Below, piece by piece: positions 49,114 to 58,065 of a stretch of 64,000 nt of DNA. The DNA lies in the NCBI GenBank assembly GCA_965116195.1, contig OZ220491.1, forward strand, positions 806,001-870,000. The letters run 5' to 3'. Under the pieces are notes generated by a model. It ran no database searches. It was given only the letters and a program-made list of their open reading frames with translations, and had not been told where the DNA came from. This DNA is from Aldehydirespirator sp965116195 (GTDB lineage: Bacteria > Actinomycetota > Acidimicrobiia > Acidimicrobiales > Aldehydirespiratoraceae). Made by a program: the position numbers and the translations under genes. Every line of letters starts with the position of its first letter. Position 1 is the stretch's first letter.

Positions 49114-49563
49114 AGCGTTTGAGAAGCTGTTTCCGATGGGTCTGGTTGGTCATTTTGGTTTCCCTTTCGGTACCTGTGGCTACCGCTCATGTGGTTCGAG
49201 CAGAGCCTGGGTCTTGTAAGTGCGCCACCTGGCGGCACTCCGCTTGTGCGGACTGCTCACCCTATCGGATGCCGCCGATGAATGCAAGTTGAGCCCTCGC
49301 GTCATGTTGGAATGGGTGTTTGAGGTGCGTGCCGGAGGGTCATGGTTCTCCTGGTACTGGAATCAGAGAGCCAAGACAGCCTAAAGTTGAAGTAACTTAT
49401 TATGGCATCAAATGATGTCGGATCGTCTCGCTTCTTGGATGATTTCGGCAGGGGCGGGCCATGCTGTGGGGCAGAGTGCGCATGTGGTGAGCGGTGACGT
49501 GGGGGCGGGGCTCTTACTTTTTTCTAACCTTTTGGTTGGGGGGCTCTGTATCGTTGGGCTGTT
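49114..49563. other. Divergent spacer, no gene recognised
   Basis: About 450 bp between the G-tract gene and the htrA-like gene. No RNA gene or repeat array found. The stretch from 49380 to 49430 is AT-richer, and TATCGT at about 49549 could be a -10 box 9 nt before the htrA-like ATG. Confidence 0.5.
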
Positions 49564-51192
49564 ATGAGTGATCGAGATTTCCTCCATGTTCCGGCCGGGC
49601 CTGCGGAGCCGCCACCTAGCGCTGTGCTGCGACCGACCCGGGGTGACTGGGACGAACACGTTGCGGTCTCGTCCGACGACGAGATCTTTCAGCAGGTTGT
49701 GTCCGATGAAGAGTTGGACTTTGCTGAGGGCTCCCGGTGGGGTGCGGGTGCTGTGCTGCGACCGGACCGGGGTGCTTGGGACGAGCGCGGCGACTTCGGC
49801 GAAGAGCTCGGGTTGCCTGTTGTTGGCGCGGCTGTCAGGCGGTCGGGCTTTGAACCTGCGCTGACGGCACCGGCTGTTCAGGCTGTACGGGGTCGCAAGA
49901 GGCGTCTCCGCTCGAAGGTTCTGGCGGTGGTGCTTGCGGGCCTGCTGATGGGCGCGGGCTATGTCACGGCGCTGGTGGCATCCACAGACTCAACGGACAC
50001 CGGCCCGGCCTCCGGGCTGCGACGGGTGGAGTTGAGCGATGCGGCAGGGGAGACCCAGGGCGATGAGTCCGGTCAACTCAACAACGGCAACCAGGCTTCG
50101 GCGCTGGCATCAGATCAGTATGAACTGGGCGGCTCTGCTGAAGGTGGCGCAGACGGCATCGGTGGCCTTGACGAGTCAGCACTCGGTTCTGATGGTGTTG
50201 CGCAGGCCAGGCTTGAGCTTCAGGCCACAGACCCAGCCGACATCACCTCCGAGGGGTCCCCGTCTTCAGAGAATCAACAGAACAAGGATCCGGTGGTGGA
50301 TGTGGCAGCGGTGCTCAGCCCTTCAGTGGTGCGTATCGAGGTCGGCACTGACATGGCTGAGTGGACCGGCATGAGGATGGGTGTCGGCTCCGGCATTGTC
50401 TGGGATGCCGACAACGGCTACATCGTCACCAACCAGCATGTGGTGGACGGCTTTGACGAAGTGAAGGTGAGCCTGGCCGATGGCACCCACCTGGTGGGCA
50501 GGGTCATCGGCGGTTCGTCAGCCCATGATGTTGCTGTGGTGCAGGTGGAGACTGACGAAGTGGAGTTGGTGGCTGCTACTTTCGCTCCCGTTTCATCCGT
50601 GCGCATCGGACAACTCGCGGTGGCAATCGGCAGCCCGTTCGGACTCACGGGCACGGTCACCGCCGGGATTGTCAGTGCTGTGCGCATCCAGGTTTCAGGC
50701 GGGATCGGTTCAACTTCCCAGGTGCCGATGGAGATGATCCAGACCGACGCTGCCATCAATCAGGGCAACTCCGGTGGTGCCCTTGCTGATTCCGAGGGTC
50801 GCGTGATCGGCATGAACACCCTCATCCAGACAACAACCGGTGGCAGCATGGGACTCGGCTTTGCCGTGCCCAGCGACACGGTTGAGTTGATTGCCACACG
50901 GGTCATCAACGGCGAGCCACTTGAACTCGGCTACCTGGGCATCTCCGGCTCGGTGGACAGCGAGGACATTCAAGGCGTGCTGATCGCTGAAGTCGTGGAG
51001 GGAACACCGGCCCATGATGCAGGGCTGCGGGCCGGCGATGTGATCCTGTCCATGGACGGCAGGAAGGTGAACAACATGGCTGAGCTTTCTGCCGCCGTCA
51101 AGCTGCGCATACCCGGCGAGAAGGTGGAGTTGACCCTGAGACGTGGCGACGACACCTATGCCGCCACAGTGACCCTCGGCACCTGGGAGTAA
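49564..51192 (+). CDS. HtrA/DegP-like membrane-anchored serine protease with PDZ domain
   Basis: A 542-residue protein. Residues 1-115 are cytoplasmic and contain two copies of AVLRPxRGxWDE. One transmembrane helix follows (VLAVVLAGLLMGAGYVTALV, about 118-138), then a low-complexity linker to about 240. The trypsin-like domain has the catalytic triad His (TNQHVVDG, about 291), Asp (SAHDVAVV, about 320) and Ser (GNSGGAL, about 401). A PDZ domain is at the C-terminus (GLRAGDVILSMDGRKV). It degrades or refolds damaged extracytoplasmic proteins. The stop region is duplicated downstream. Confidence 0.93.
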   Translation: MSDRDFLHVPAGPAEPPPSAVLRPTRGDWDEHVAVSSDDEIFQQVVSDEELDFAEGSRWGAGAVLRPDRGAWDERGDFGEELGLPVVGAAVRRSGFEPALTAPAVQAVRGRKRRLRSKVLAVVLAGLLMGAGYVTALVASTDSTDTGPASGLRRVELSDAAGETQGDESGQLNNGNQASALASDQYELGGSAEGGADGIGGLDESALGSDGVAQARLELQATDPADITSEGSPSSENQQNKDPVVDVAAVLSPSVVRIEVGTDMAEWTGMRMGVGSGIVWDADNGYIVTNQHVVDGFDEVKVSLADGTHLVGRVIGGSSAHDVAVVQVETDEVELVAATFAPVSSVRIGQLAVAIGSPFGLTGTVTAGIVSAVRIQVSGGIGSTSQVPMEMIQTDAAINQGNSGGALADSEGRVIGMNTLIQTTTGGSMGLGFAVPSDTVELIATRVINGEPLELGYLGISGSVDSEDIQGVLIAEVVEGTPAHDAGLRAGDVILSMDGRKVNNMAELSAAVKLRIPGEKVELTLRRGDDTYAATVTLGTWE

Positions 51193-51300
51193 CCCAGTCA
51201 GACACAACCCCGGCGAACGCTATCTGCAGGTTCACGCGCTGGCTGACAAGGCGCGTTGGGAGTAAACCCAGTCAGACACAACCCCGGCGAACGTGCCGTC
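51184..51300. repeat. Duplicated htrA 3' end
   Basis: TGGGAGTAACCCAGTCAGAC plus ACAACCCCGGCGAACG occurs at the true stop (51184) and again at 51256, with an inserted A. A third partial copy, CTCGGGAGTAATCGG, follows near 51318. The rest of the spacer to 51534 holds no recognised gene. Confidence 0.9.
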
Positions 51301-51534
51301 ACGTGATCCTCGGTACTCGGGAGTAATCGGCACCGGTAGCGCCTGAACACCAAAGCTGCGACATGATGCTGTTGGGTGGCTGATGCCGTTGGGTGGCTGG
51401 TAGAAAGTGGGGCTGTCAGATCTCAGCACATTTGGTCGAGTTGGGTAGCAGGCCGGAGTCTGCCAGTCGTAAGAGCGCGCGCGGATAGGTGACCATCCAT
51501 CTGTCGTTGCATCCTGTGCTCAGGCACCGGCTAC

Positions 51535-52209
51535 CTACTCTGAATCAGGAACCTGCTCGGTCTCGGGCAGCTGCTCAATGTCAATGATTCTGCCCTCTTG
51601 TGCGGCATCCACCTGGGCGCTCATGTTGAGAGCTGCGATCAAAGCAGTCAGCTTGAGGTTGATCTCACCCACCTCCACCTCGAGACGAGTAATCCTCTCG
51701 TTGATTTCATCAATCCTGGCGTTGACATCATCAAAACGCTCGTTGATGGCTGCGTTCTGGTCGTCAATTCGCCGATTGACATCTTCAAAACGCTCGTTGA
51801 CGTTATCGCTGATGTCACCGAATCTGGCATGCGTGGTCGTCAACGTGAACGTAAGCAACGCAATGATGGCCGCACCAAACAACGACTGAAGCGGATTCTC
51901 AGCAAGCTGCTGCAACATACGCCGCCCAGCCCCGACCTCCCCAACCCGCTCAACCGATCCATCCAGCACAACTCCCGCCTCTGTCTGGGTCTTGGATCCC
52001 GGTGCCGTGGCTGACGCCGACACAGCCGCTCGCTGTTGCGCAGTGGCGGACTCCGGCGTTGTCGCGGACTCCGGCGTTGTCGCGAACTCCGACACGGTGT
52101 CTGCGGCCGGCGCGGTTGACGGCTCTTGAGGGGTTGTCGGGGTTGGGGTGTCGGAGCCTGCCATCAATCGGGCCGCCTTCACTGCGGGGTTATGGGCTGA
52201 ACTACTCAC
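51535..52209 (-). CDS. Single-pass membrane protein with long coiled coil
   Basis: A 224-residue protein. The Ala/Thr/Pro/Ser-rich N-terminal half includes a tandem EFATTPESATTPESAT. One transmembrane segment, LFGAAIIALLTFTLT, lies near residue 115. The C-terminal third is a regular heptad/undecad coiled coil (NERFEDVNRRIDDQNAAINE, then RFDDVNARIDEINERI). The internal 11-residue periodicity NERF(D/E)DVN is itself a short repeat. Probably a membrane-tethered oligomerising protein; function unknown. It starts with GTG 52209, divergent from ftsY. Confidence 0.7.
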   Translation of the reverse strand: MSSSAHNPAVKAARLMAGSDTPTPTTPQEPSTAPAADTVSEFATTPESATTPESATAQQRAAVSASATAPGSKTQTEAGVVLDGSVERVGEVGAGRRMLQQLAENPLQSLFGAAIIALLTFTLTTTHARFGDISDNVNERFEDVNRRIDDQNAAINERFDDVNARIDEINERITRLEVEVGEINLKLTALIAALNMSAQVDAAQEGRIIDIEQLPETEQVPDSE

Positions 52210-52465
52210 GATGCCTCACTAAGGACCGACAGCGCTGGAAGCGACGCTGAAACAATGATGATGACCGCCGACAGACCCGGCAGCGAGGCCACCCGGAACA
52301 CTACCCACAACCACTATCATGTCAACTCCACCTTCCAACACCCACAACACAGCCACCCACAGGCCCACCAACCCCCCGGTGCACCACCATCCCTGGAGAC
52401 TTGGTGTTGCAGGACTCACACGGCACCGAAGACCGAGGTGGTCACGGCGGTAGCATTGGCTGACG

Positions 52466-53593
52466 ATGAACATGACGACCCTTATTGTCTTGGCGGTCGC
52501 GGTGGCTGTGTTGGTTGCTGTGACCGCGGTGCTGTTGTATCGCAGACGGCGCAGCAGGCGCGCCGTTGGGGACGCTGGCAGGGATGCCGGCACGGAGGCG
52601 ACACTCAGTGTTGCTGACCGGGTGGTCGAACGTGTGGCAGAACAGGCCGCCGCAGCACCCGCTGAGGACACCGAAACTCCGCCTGTTACCCAACACCCCC
52701 CAACGTTGCGTGATCGTCTGGGCAAGGCCCGCACTGCGCTGGCACATTCGTTGGGTTCGGTTCTGGATCGGTCCTCGCTCAACGACGATGCCTGGGGTGA
52801 GGTGACCGAAGCACTGATCAGGGCCGATGTCGGGCTGGAGACCAGCACCCAGATTGTGGCGGCAGCAAGGCAGCGCATCACCTCTGACGCTGAACCCGCG
52901 CAGGTGACCGAGGCACTGCGAGCCGAGTTGCGTGAACAGCTCGGTGGTCAGGAGCGTTCGTTGGCACGCCGGGATGACGGTGGGGTGCCGTCGGTCTGGA
53001 TGTTCGTCGGTGTCAACGGCACGGGCAAGACCACCACCATCGGCAAGCTGGCAAAACGTGAGGCCGACAACGGTGCCCGGGTCGTGTTGGCGGCAGGTGA
53101 CACCTTTCGCGCCGCGGCTGCTGATCAACTGGAGATGTGGGCAGACCGGGCCGGCTCCCATATTGTGCGTGGTGCCCAGGGCGCTGATCCTGCTTCGGTT
53201 GTGTACGACGCCATCGAGTCGGCTTCAGCACGCAGCGCCGATTTGGTGCTCGCCGACACGGCAGGTCGGCTGCACACCGAGCAGAACCTCATGGCCGAGT
53301 TGTCCAAGGTACGCAGGGTCGCCGACAAGGGCGCAGGCGTGGTGACCGAGACGCTGCTCGTGCTTGATGCCACCAGCGGCCAGAATGGTCTTGCCCAGGT
53401 GCGGCAGTTCGCCGAGGCTGTGGACATCAGCGGCGTGATCCTCACCAAACTGGACGGCTCCGCCAAGGGCGGGATCGTGATTGCGGTTCAAACAGAGTTG
53501 GGCGTGCCGGTCAAACTCGTCGGTGTGGGCGAGGGGATAGCTGATCTGGTTGCCTTTGACGAGACCGAGTTCGTTGACGCCCTGCTCGGCTGA
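52466..53593 (+). CDS. ftsY: Signal recognition particle receptor FtsY
   Basis: A 375-residue SRP GTPase. An N-terminal membrane helix (TLIVLAVAVAVLVAVTAVLL) is followed by a short acidic linker and the NG domain: P-loop GVNGTGKTTTIGKLAK near residue 180, DTAGRLHTEQNLM, and TKLDGSAKGG near the end. It receives ribosome-nascent chain-SRP complexes at the membrane. The acidic A domain is very short, as common in actinobacteria. A TAGCAT box is 9 nt before the ATG. It is adjacent to ffh. Confidence 0.96.
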   Translation: MNMTTLIVLAVAVAVLVAVTAVLLYRRRRSRRAVGDAGRDAGTEATLSVADRVVERVAEQAAAAPAEDTETPPVTQHPPTLRDRLGKARTALAHSLGSVLDRSSLNDDAWGEVTEALIRADVGLETSTQIVAAARQRITSDAEPAQVTEALRAELREQLGGQERSLARRDDGGVPSVWMFVGVNGTGKTTTIGKLAKREADNGARVVLAAGDTFRAAAADQLEMWADRAGSHIVRGAQGADPASVVYDAIESASARSADLVLADTAGRLHTEQNLMAELSKVRRVADKGAGVVTETLLVLDATSGQNGLAQVRQFAEAVDISGVILTKLDGSAKGGIVIAVQTELGVPVKLVGVGEGIADLVAFDETEFVDALLG

Positions 53594-53623
53594 ACCGCTG
53601 GCCGGTGGAGCGGGTTGTTCCGC

Positions 53624-53629
53624 TAGTTT
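53624..53629 (+). promoter_or_regulatory. -10 box of ffh (leaderless or near-leaderless)
   Basis: TAGTTT lies 8 nt before the ATG at 53638, in the 44-bp spacer after ftsY. Confidence 0.35.
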
Positions 53630-53637
53630 GAGGGGCC

Positions 53638-55206
53638 ATGTTCGACACTCTCAGTGACCGCTTTGAGGCTGTTTTTTCCAAGCTGCGTGGCCGGGGCAGG
53701 CTGACATCTGCTGATGTTGATGCGGCGCTGCGTGAGATACGCGCTGCGCTGCTTGAAGCTGATGTCAACCTTGATGTGGTTGCGAGCCTCACCGGACGCA
53801 TCAGGGCCAGAGCCGTGGGCGAGGAACTCTCCAAAGCGCTGAACCCCGCTCAGCAGGTTGTCAAGATCGTGTTGTCGGAACTCACGACCAGCCTCGGCGG
53901 CGAGCGTCTGGCCATCACCTACGCTTCCAAGCCGCCCACGGTCGTTTTGCTGGCCGGTTTGCAGGGTTCGGGCAAGACCACCAACTCGGCCAAGCTGGCT
54001 CAATGGTTCCAACGTCAGGGCCGCAACCCGATGCTGGTCGGGGCTGACCTGCAGCGCCCTGCCGCAGTGGAGCAACTGCGCACGTTGGGCGAGCGCATCG
54101 GCGTGCCGGTGTTCAGCGAGCCGACCGATCCGGTGGCTGTGGCTTCTGCCTCGCTGGCTGAGGCATCCCGCACCGGGCGCGACATTGTGATCGTTGACAC
54201 CGCGGGACGCCTGGCCGTGGATGACGAGATGATGCAGCAGGTCCAGCAGATCTCAGCCGCGGTTCGACCGCACATGACCTTCCTGGTGGTTGATGCCATG
54301 ACCGGTCAGGATGCGGCCAGCACAGCCAGGACTTTCCACGATGCGCTGGCCCTTGACGGGGTGATCCTCACCAAACTCGACGGTGACGCTCGTGGTGGTG
54401 CGGCCATATCTGTGAAGGAGGTTGTGGGGCGGCCGATCGCCTTTGCCTCCACCGGGGAGAAAGTTGAGGACTTCGAACCCTTCCACCCCGATCGCCTGGC
54501 CAGCCGGATCCTTGGCATGGGCGACGTGGAGACGCTCATCGACAAGGCCGAGGCGGCTTTTGAGGAAGATCAGGCCGAAGAGGCAGCAGCACGCCTGCTG
54601 GAGGGAACCTTCACCTTTGACGACTTTCTGGACATGATGCAACAGGTTCTCAAGATGGGAAACCTCGGCAGCCTGCTGGGCATGATGCCGGGCGTGCCAC
54701 GTGACTTGCGCAACACCCAGATTGATGAGTCCCGCATCAAACGGATCACCGGAATGGTTCACTCGATGACACAAGAGGAGCGCGCCACTCCCGACATCAT
54801 CGACGCTTCGCGCCGCCAGCGCATCGCCGTCGGCTCGGGCTGTCGTCCTGCCGAGGTCAAGTCCCTGGTTGAACAGTTCAAGCAGATGCGCACGATGATG
54901 AAGGGCTTGGGAGGTGCTGGCACCAAAGGTCGGCGCGGCTCGTCACGCCGCAGTTCCTCACGAGGTGGTTCATCACGGGGTGGTTCCTCGCGGGGTGGTT
55001 CATCACGAGGTGGTTCCTCCAGGGTGGCTGGCCGTGGTGCTCACTCCAGGGGCGGGAAGGTTCGTTCCAACGGGAAGGTTCGTTCCAAAAAGAGCGGGCC
55101 TCAGCGTGGGACGGGACGTACCACACCGAAGGGCTCGGCCCCTGTGTCCAAGAAGCCCCTTATACTCCCAGGGTTGGAAAAGGGTGAATGGCCCGGGTTG
55201 AATTGA
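53638..55206 (+). CDS. ffh: Signal recognition particle protein Ffh
   Basis: A 522-residue SRP54. The NG domain has GLQGSGKTTNSAKLA near residue 105, DTAGRLAVDDEMM and TKLDGDARGG. The Met-rich M domain has MMQQVLKMGNLGSLLGMMPG and the RNA-binding SGCRPAEVKSLVEQF (consensus SGxxxxEVNxLL). The C-terminal about 100 residues are an extra basic tail with repeated SSRGG units, then further Arg/Lys/Gly/Ser. It binds signal sequences and 4.5S RNA. The tail may add RNA affinity. No SRP RNA gene was seen nearby. Confidence 0.96.
   Translation: MFDTLSDRFEAVFSKLRGRGRLTSADVDAALREIRAALLEADVNLDVVASLTGRIRARAVGEELSKALNPAQQVVKIVLSELTTSLGGERLAITYASKPPTVVLLAGLQGSGKTTNSAKLAQWFQRQGRNPMLVGADLQRPAAVEQLRTLGERIGVPVFSEPTDPVAVASASLAEASRTGRDIVIVDTAGRLAVDDEMMQQVQQISAAVRPHMTFLVVDAMTGQDAASTARTFHDALALDGVILTKLDGDARGGAAISVKEVVGRPIAFASTGEKVEDFEPFHPDRLASRILGMGDVETLIDKAEAAFEEDQAEEAAARLLEGTFTFDDFLDMMQQVLKMGNLGSLLGMMPGVPRDLRNTQIDESRIKRITGMVHSMTQEERATPDIIDASRRQRIAVGSGCRPAEVKSLVEQFKQMRTMMKGLGGAGTKGRRGSSRRSSSRGGSSRGGSSRGGSSRGGSSRVAGRGAHSRGGKVRSNGKVRSKKSGPQRGTGRTTPKGSAPVSKKPLILPGLEKGEWPGLN
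54930..55040. repeat. 15/30-bp in-frame repeat in the ffh tail
   Basis: Five to six units of CGAGGTGGTTCATCA or CGGGGTGGTTCCTCG encode R-G-G-S-S pentapeptides. Confidence 0.9.
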
Positions 55207-55249
55207 TCGTTCAGCCGACACTCAGCAGAAACCGAGGAATTGATTTAAC

Positions 55250-55918
55250 GTGGCAGTCAGACTGCGCCTGGTGCGTATGGGCAAGAAGAAGCAACCCACC
55301 TATCGGGTGGTTGCGGCCGATGCCCGCTCACCGCGAGACGGGCGCTTCATCGAGATCATCGGCTTTTATGAGCCTCGCCGTGACCCGTCAGTGGTGAGAA
55401 TCGACAACGAGCGTGCGTTGCACTGGTTGCGTCACGGTGCCCAGCCCTCTGACCGGGTCGAGAAGCTGTTACGCATCAGCGGTGCCTGGGATGCCTTCAA
55501 AGCAGCTCCCAAAGCCGTCCCTGCTGCGGACAGTTCCGCAGCTACTGGTGCAGTCAAGGCTGGCGATGGTTCGACATCGGTTGCTGCTGCGGCTGATGGC
55601 GCAGTCACGGTTGCTGATGGTCCAACATCTGCCGATAGTTCTGCGACAGACGAGGTTTCCGCGGCGGCTGGTGCCGCTGTTGGTTCTGTGGCTGCTGACG
55701 GTACAACGACACCTGCTCATGCTGTTGCAACTGCGGAGAGTACGGCGGCAGCTGGCGCTGCGGATGGTGTCAACAGTCCCGCGACTGATGACTCAGGTGA
55801 AAGTTCTGATGGTTCGGCGGTCGCGGCAGCTGCTGCCGAAGGTTCAGACTCGCAAGCTGTGGCAGGTTCAAGCGACGGCGACAGCGGCGACAACGACGGC
55901 GACAGCGGCGACAAATGA
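55250..55918 (+). CDS. rpsP: 30S ribosomal protein S16 with long acidic/alanine-rich tail
   Basis: A 222-residue protein. Residues 1-85 are a normal S16 (MAVRLRLVRMGKKKQPTYRV, then GRFIEIIGFYEPRRDP). Residues about 88-222 are a low-complexity Ala/Asp/Ser/Thr/Gly extension ending DGDSGDNDGDSGDK, with short degenerate repeats. Actinobacterial S16 often has a modest tail, but 135 residues is very long. It starts with GTG; its TGA overlaps the khpA ATG (ATGA). Confidence 0.95.
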   Translation: MAVRLRLVRMGKKKQPTYRVVAADARSPRDGRFIEIIGFYEPRRDPSVVRIDNERALHWLRHGAQPSDRVEKLLRISGAWDAFKAAPKAVPAADSSAATGAVKAGDGSTSVAAAADGAVTVADGPTSADSSATDEVSAAAGAAVGSVAADGTTTPAHAVATAESTAAAGAADGVNSPATDDSGESSDGSAVAAAAAEGSDSQAVAGSSDGDSGDNDGDSGDK

Positions 55919-56169
55919 GCGACCTGGCACCTGTGGCTCAGGAAATGTGCCGCTATGTGGTTTCAAGCATCGTTGATGACAAGGACGCGGTGGAGATCAC
56001 AGCATCTTCAGATGATCATCAGGTGGTGCGCCTTGATGTCCGGGTTGCCCGGGGCGAGTTGGGTCGTGTGATAGGCAAGCGTGGTCGTGTGGCACAGGCC
56101 ATACGAACCGTCGTGCGAGCCGCAGCAACACGCGACGATGTGGACATTGAGGTCGAGTTCCTCGACTGA
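55915..56169 (+). CDS. khpA: KH-domain RNA-binding protein KhpA
   Basis: An 84-residue single KH-domain protein with the G-x-x-G loop in GRVIGKRGRVAQAIRTVV. It usually pairs with KhpB and binds many RNAs, affecting cell division and envelope. It is translationally coupled to rpsP by an ATGA overlap and precedes rimM, the standard order. Confidence 0.93.
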   Translation: MSDLAPVAQEMCRYVVSSIVDDKDAVEITASSDDHQVVRLDVRVARGELGRVIGKRGRVAQAIRTVVRAAATRDDVDIEVEFLD

Positions 56170-56365
56170 GGATCGCGAAGCGCCTGAGTTGGCCGACACG
56201 GTTGACACTTTTGGTCCACGCTGTCCACACCAATCGCTCGTAGGCGAATGTCGCGAAGCGCCTGAGTTGGCCGACACGGTTGACACTTTTGGTCCACGCT
56301 GTCCACACCAATCGCTCGTAGGCGAATGTCGCGAAGCGCCTGAGTTGGCCGACACGGGCACGGGC
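56165..56365. repeat. 78-bp tandem repeat between khpA and rimM
   Basis: Two full copies and a partial third of a 78-bp unit starting TCGCGAAGCGCCTGAGTTGG and containing CACTTTTGGTCCACGCTGTC. The third copy supplies the TTG start proposed for rimM, so each complete copy contains an equivalent start codon. The frame is open through the array (unit 26 residues). Confidence 0.93.
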
Positions 56366-56830
56366 CTCCTGGAGGTGGGGCGCATAGGTCGGCCCCACGG
56401 ACTTGATGGTGAGGTGACGGTCACGCTTGTGTCGAACCGTCCGGAGCGTCTGGCAGTCGGTTCGCGACTGCACACCGACACAGACATCCTGCAGGTCACC
56501 GCGGCCAGGCCATATCAGAACCGCTATCTGGTCACCTTTGCCGGTGTTGATGACCGCGCTCGGGCCGAGGCGCTGCGCGGTGTGGTGCTTCGTGGCATCC
56601 CGATTGACGACCCGGAGGAACTGTGGGTGCATGAGTTGATCGGTGCTGTGGTTGTTGATCAGCAGGGCATTGACCGCGGGCCGGTGGTGGGTGTGGTGGC
56701 AAGCCCGGCAGGTGACCTGCTTGAGTTGGCTGGTGGCGCGCTGGTCCCGGTGCGGTTCGTGTTGAGTTGCGTGGCGCGCCGGTCCGTGGTGGTCGAGGTT
56801 CCCGACGGACTCTTTGAAGCGGGCAGCTGA
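56345..56830 (+). CDS. rimM: 16S rRNA processing protein RimM
   Basis: About 161 residues. The N-terminal RimM barrel (LLEVGRIGRPHGLDGEVTV) and C-terminal PRC-barrel (WVHELIGAVVVDQQG, then GALVPVRFVLSCV) are complete. RimM assists 30S head maturation with S19. The start is uncertain: TTG 56345 is used since it gives the usual length. The frame continues upstream through the repeat array into the khpA gene (to 56081). Confidence 0.88.
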   Translation: MADTGTGLLEVGRIGRPHGLDGEVTVTLVSNRPERLAVGSRLHTDTDILQVTAARPYQNRYLVTFAGVDDRARAEALRGVVLRGIPIDDPEELWVHELIGAVVVDQQGIDRGPVVGVVASPAGDLLELAGGALVPVRFVLSCVARRSVVVEVPDGLFEAGS

Positions 56831-56871
56831 ACTGAGTGATGCTCGCAACCGGAGCCCAGCCGGTACCGGGA

Positions 56872-57215
56872 GTCAGGTGATGAGGCTCTGCCCAACAGAC
56901 GGCGGCGACAAGCCCGTTGTATCCGGGGTGGTTGTGTGAGTGAATCCAGGTGGTTGTGTGTTGTTGGCTCTGGTGATGAGGTTCTGCCCAACAGACGGCG
57001 GCGACACTGCACCATTCGTGAGTTCCTTGCCACGAGCAGCTTCAACTGGTGATGAGGTTCTGCCCAACAGACGGCGGCGACAAGCCCGTTGCATCGGGGG
57101 TGGTTGTGTGAGTGAGTCCTGGTGGTTGTGTGTTGTTGGCTCTGCTGTTCGTGCTGACATTCTTTCATGGGTGGTTGTGTGAGTAAATCCGAGAGGTGGT
57201 TGTGTGAGCTTTCGT
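56872..57215. repeat. Repeats between rimM and trmD
   Basis: GATGAGGTTCTGCCCAACAG plus ACGGCGGCGACA occurs three times (about 56878, 56974 and 57051). GGTGGTTGTGTGAGTGAATCC-like strings occur at about 56927, 57101 and 57171 and once more as the real trmD start GGTGGTTGTGTGAGCTTTCG (57194). The trmD 5' end is thus multiplied upstream. Confidence 0.92.
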
Positions 57216-57950
57216 GTTGATGTCTTCACGATCTTTCCCGACATGGTGCAGGCTGCGACATCGGTGTCGGTCATCGGACGTGGTCGCGCCGTCGGCCTGT
57301 TGGATGTGCGCGTACATGACCTGCGGATGGCCACCTCGGATCGGCACCGCAGTGTTGACGACGTGCCCTTCGGTGGGGGAGCGGGCATGGTGATGATGCC
57401 ACAGCCGATTTTTGCTGCCGTCGAAGAGGTGGATCCTCAGCGTCCGTTGTACTTGTTGTCGCCGGCAGGACGGTTGTTTGACCAAGCCATGGCCTCTGAG
57501 TTTGCGCGCGGTGACGGCTTGTCGCTTTTGTGCGGGCGTTATGAGGGCGTTGACGAGCGTGTCAGCGAGCATCTGGTTGACGGCGAGCTTTCGGTTGGTG
57601 ATGTGGTGCTGGCCGGTGGCGAGGTGGCAGCGATGCTGGTGCTTGAGGCCGTGGGTCGTTGTGTGCCGGGCGTGCTGGGCAACGAGGCATCCGCTGCTGA
57701 TGAGTCATTCACGGACGGACTGCTGGAATATCCGCATTACACCCGTCCGGCACGGTTCCGTGACTGGGCGGTGCCCGAGGTGCTGCGCTCTGGTGACCAT
57801 GGCCGGGTGCAGCGTTGGCGGCGGGCCCAGTCGCTGGCTCGCACCGTTGCGCGGCGTCCGGACCTGATCAACAGGCGGGGAGGTCTCAGTGACAGCGAGC
57901 GGGAACTACTGGCCGAGCATGGTCTTGCAAATCGTGGGTGCGAGACATGA
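57204..57950 (+). CDS. trmD: tRNA (guanine(37)-N1)-methyltransferase
   Basis: A 248-residue SPOUT methyltransferase. It starts MSFRVDVFTIFPDMV from GTG; the knot region contains LLCGRYEGVDERV and LSVGDVVLAGGEVAAM, and the C-terminal domain PHYTRPARFRDWAVPEVLRS binds tRNA. It methylates G37 next to the anticodon to prevent frameshifting. It follows rimM and precedes rplS as usual. Confidence 0.95.
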   Translation: MSFRVDVFTIFPDMVQAATSVSVIGRGRAVGLLDVRVHDLRMATSDRHRSVDDVPFGGGAGMVMMPQPIFAAVEEVDPQRPLYLLSPAGRLFDQAMASEFARGDGLSLLCGRYEGVDERVSEHLVDGELSVGDVVLAGGEVAAMLVLEAVGRCVPGVLGNEASAADESFTDGLLEYPHYTRPARFRDWAVPEVLRSGDHGRVQRWRRAQSLARTVARRPDLINRRGGLSDSERELLAEHGLANRGCET

Positions 57951-57994
57951 ACGGTGGGTGCGAGGCAGGTTCCGCCTAGACTCACCCTTCCCGG

Positions 57995-58026
57995 CCTAGG
58001 TCTGGGTCTGGGTCTGGGTCTAGACG
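57995..58026. repeat. Hexamer microsatellite before rplS
   Basis: GGTCTG repeated about four times between the palindromic ends CCTAG and CTAGAC in the trmD-rplS spacer. Confidence 0.85.
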
Positions 58027-58065
58027 GTCTGACCCATGACAAGTTCAACCGCAGCGGAGGCAGTG

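Noticed and set aside
49190..49215. tRNA T-arm-like string GTGGTTCGAGCAG
   Set aside because: No matching acceptor, D-arm or anticodon stem could be formed around it.
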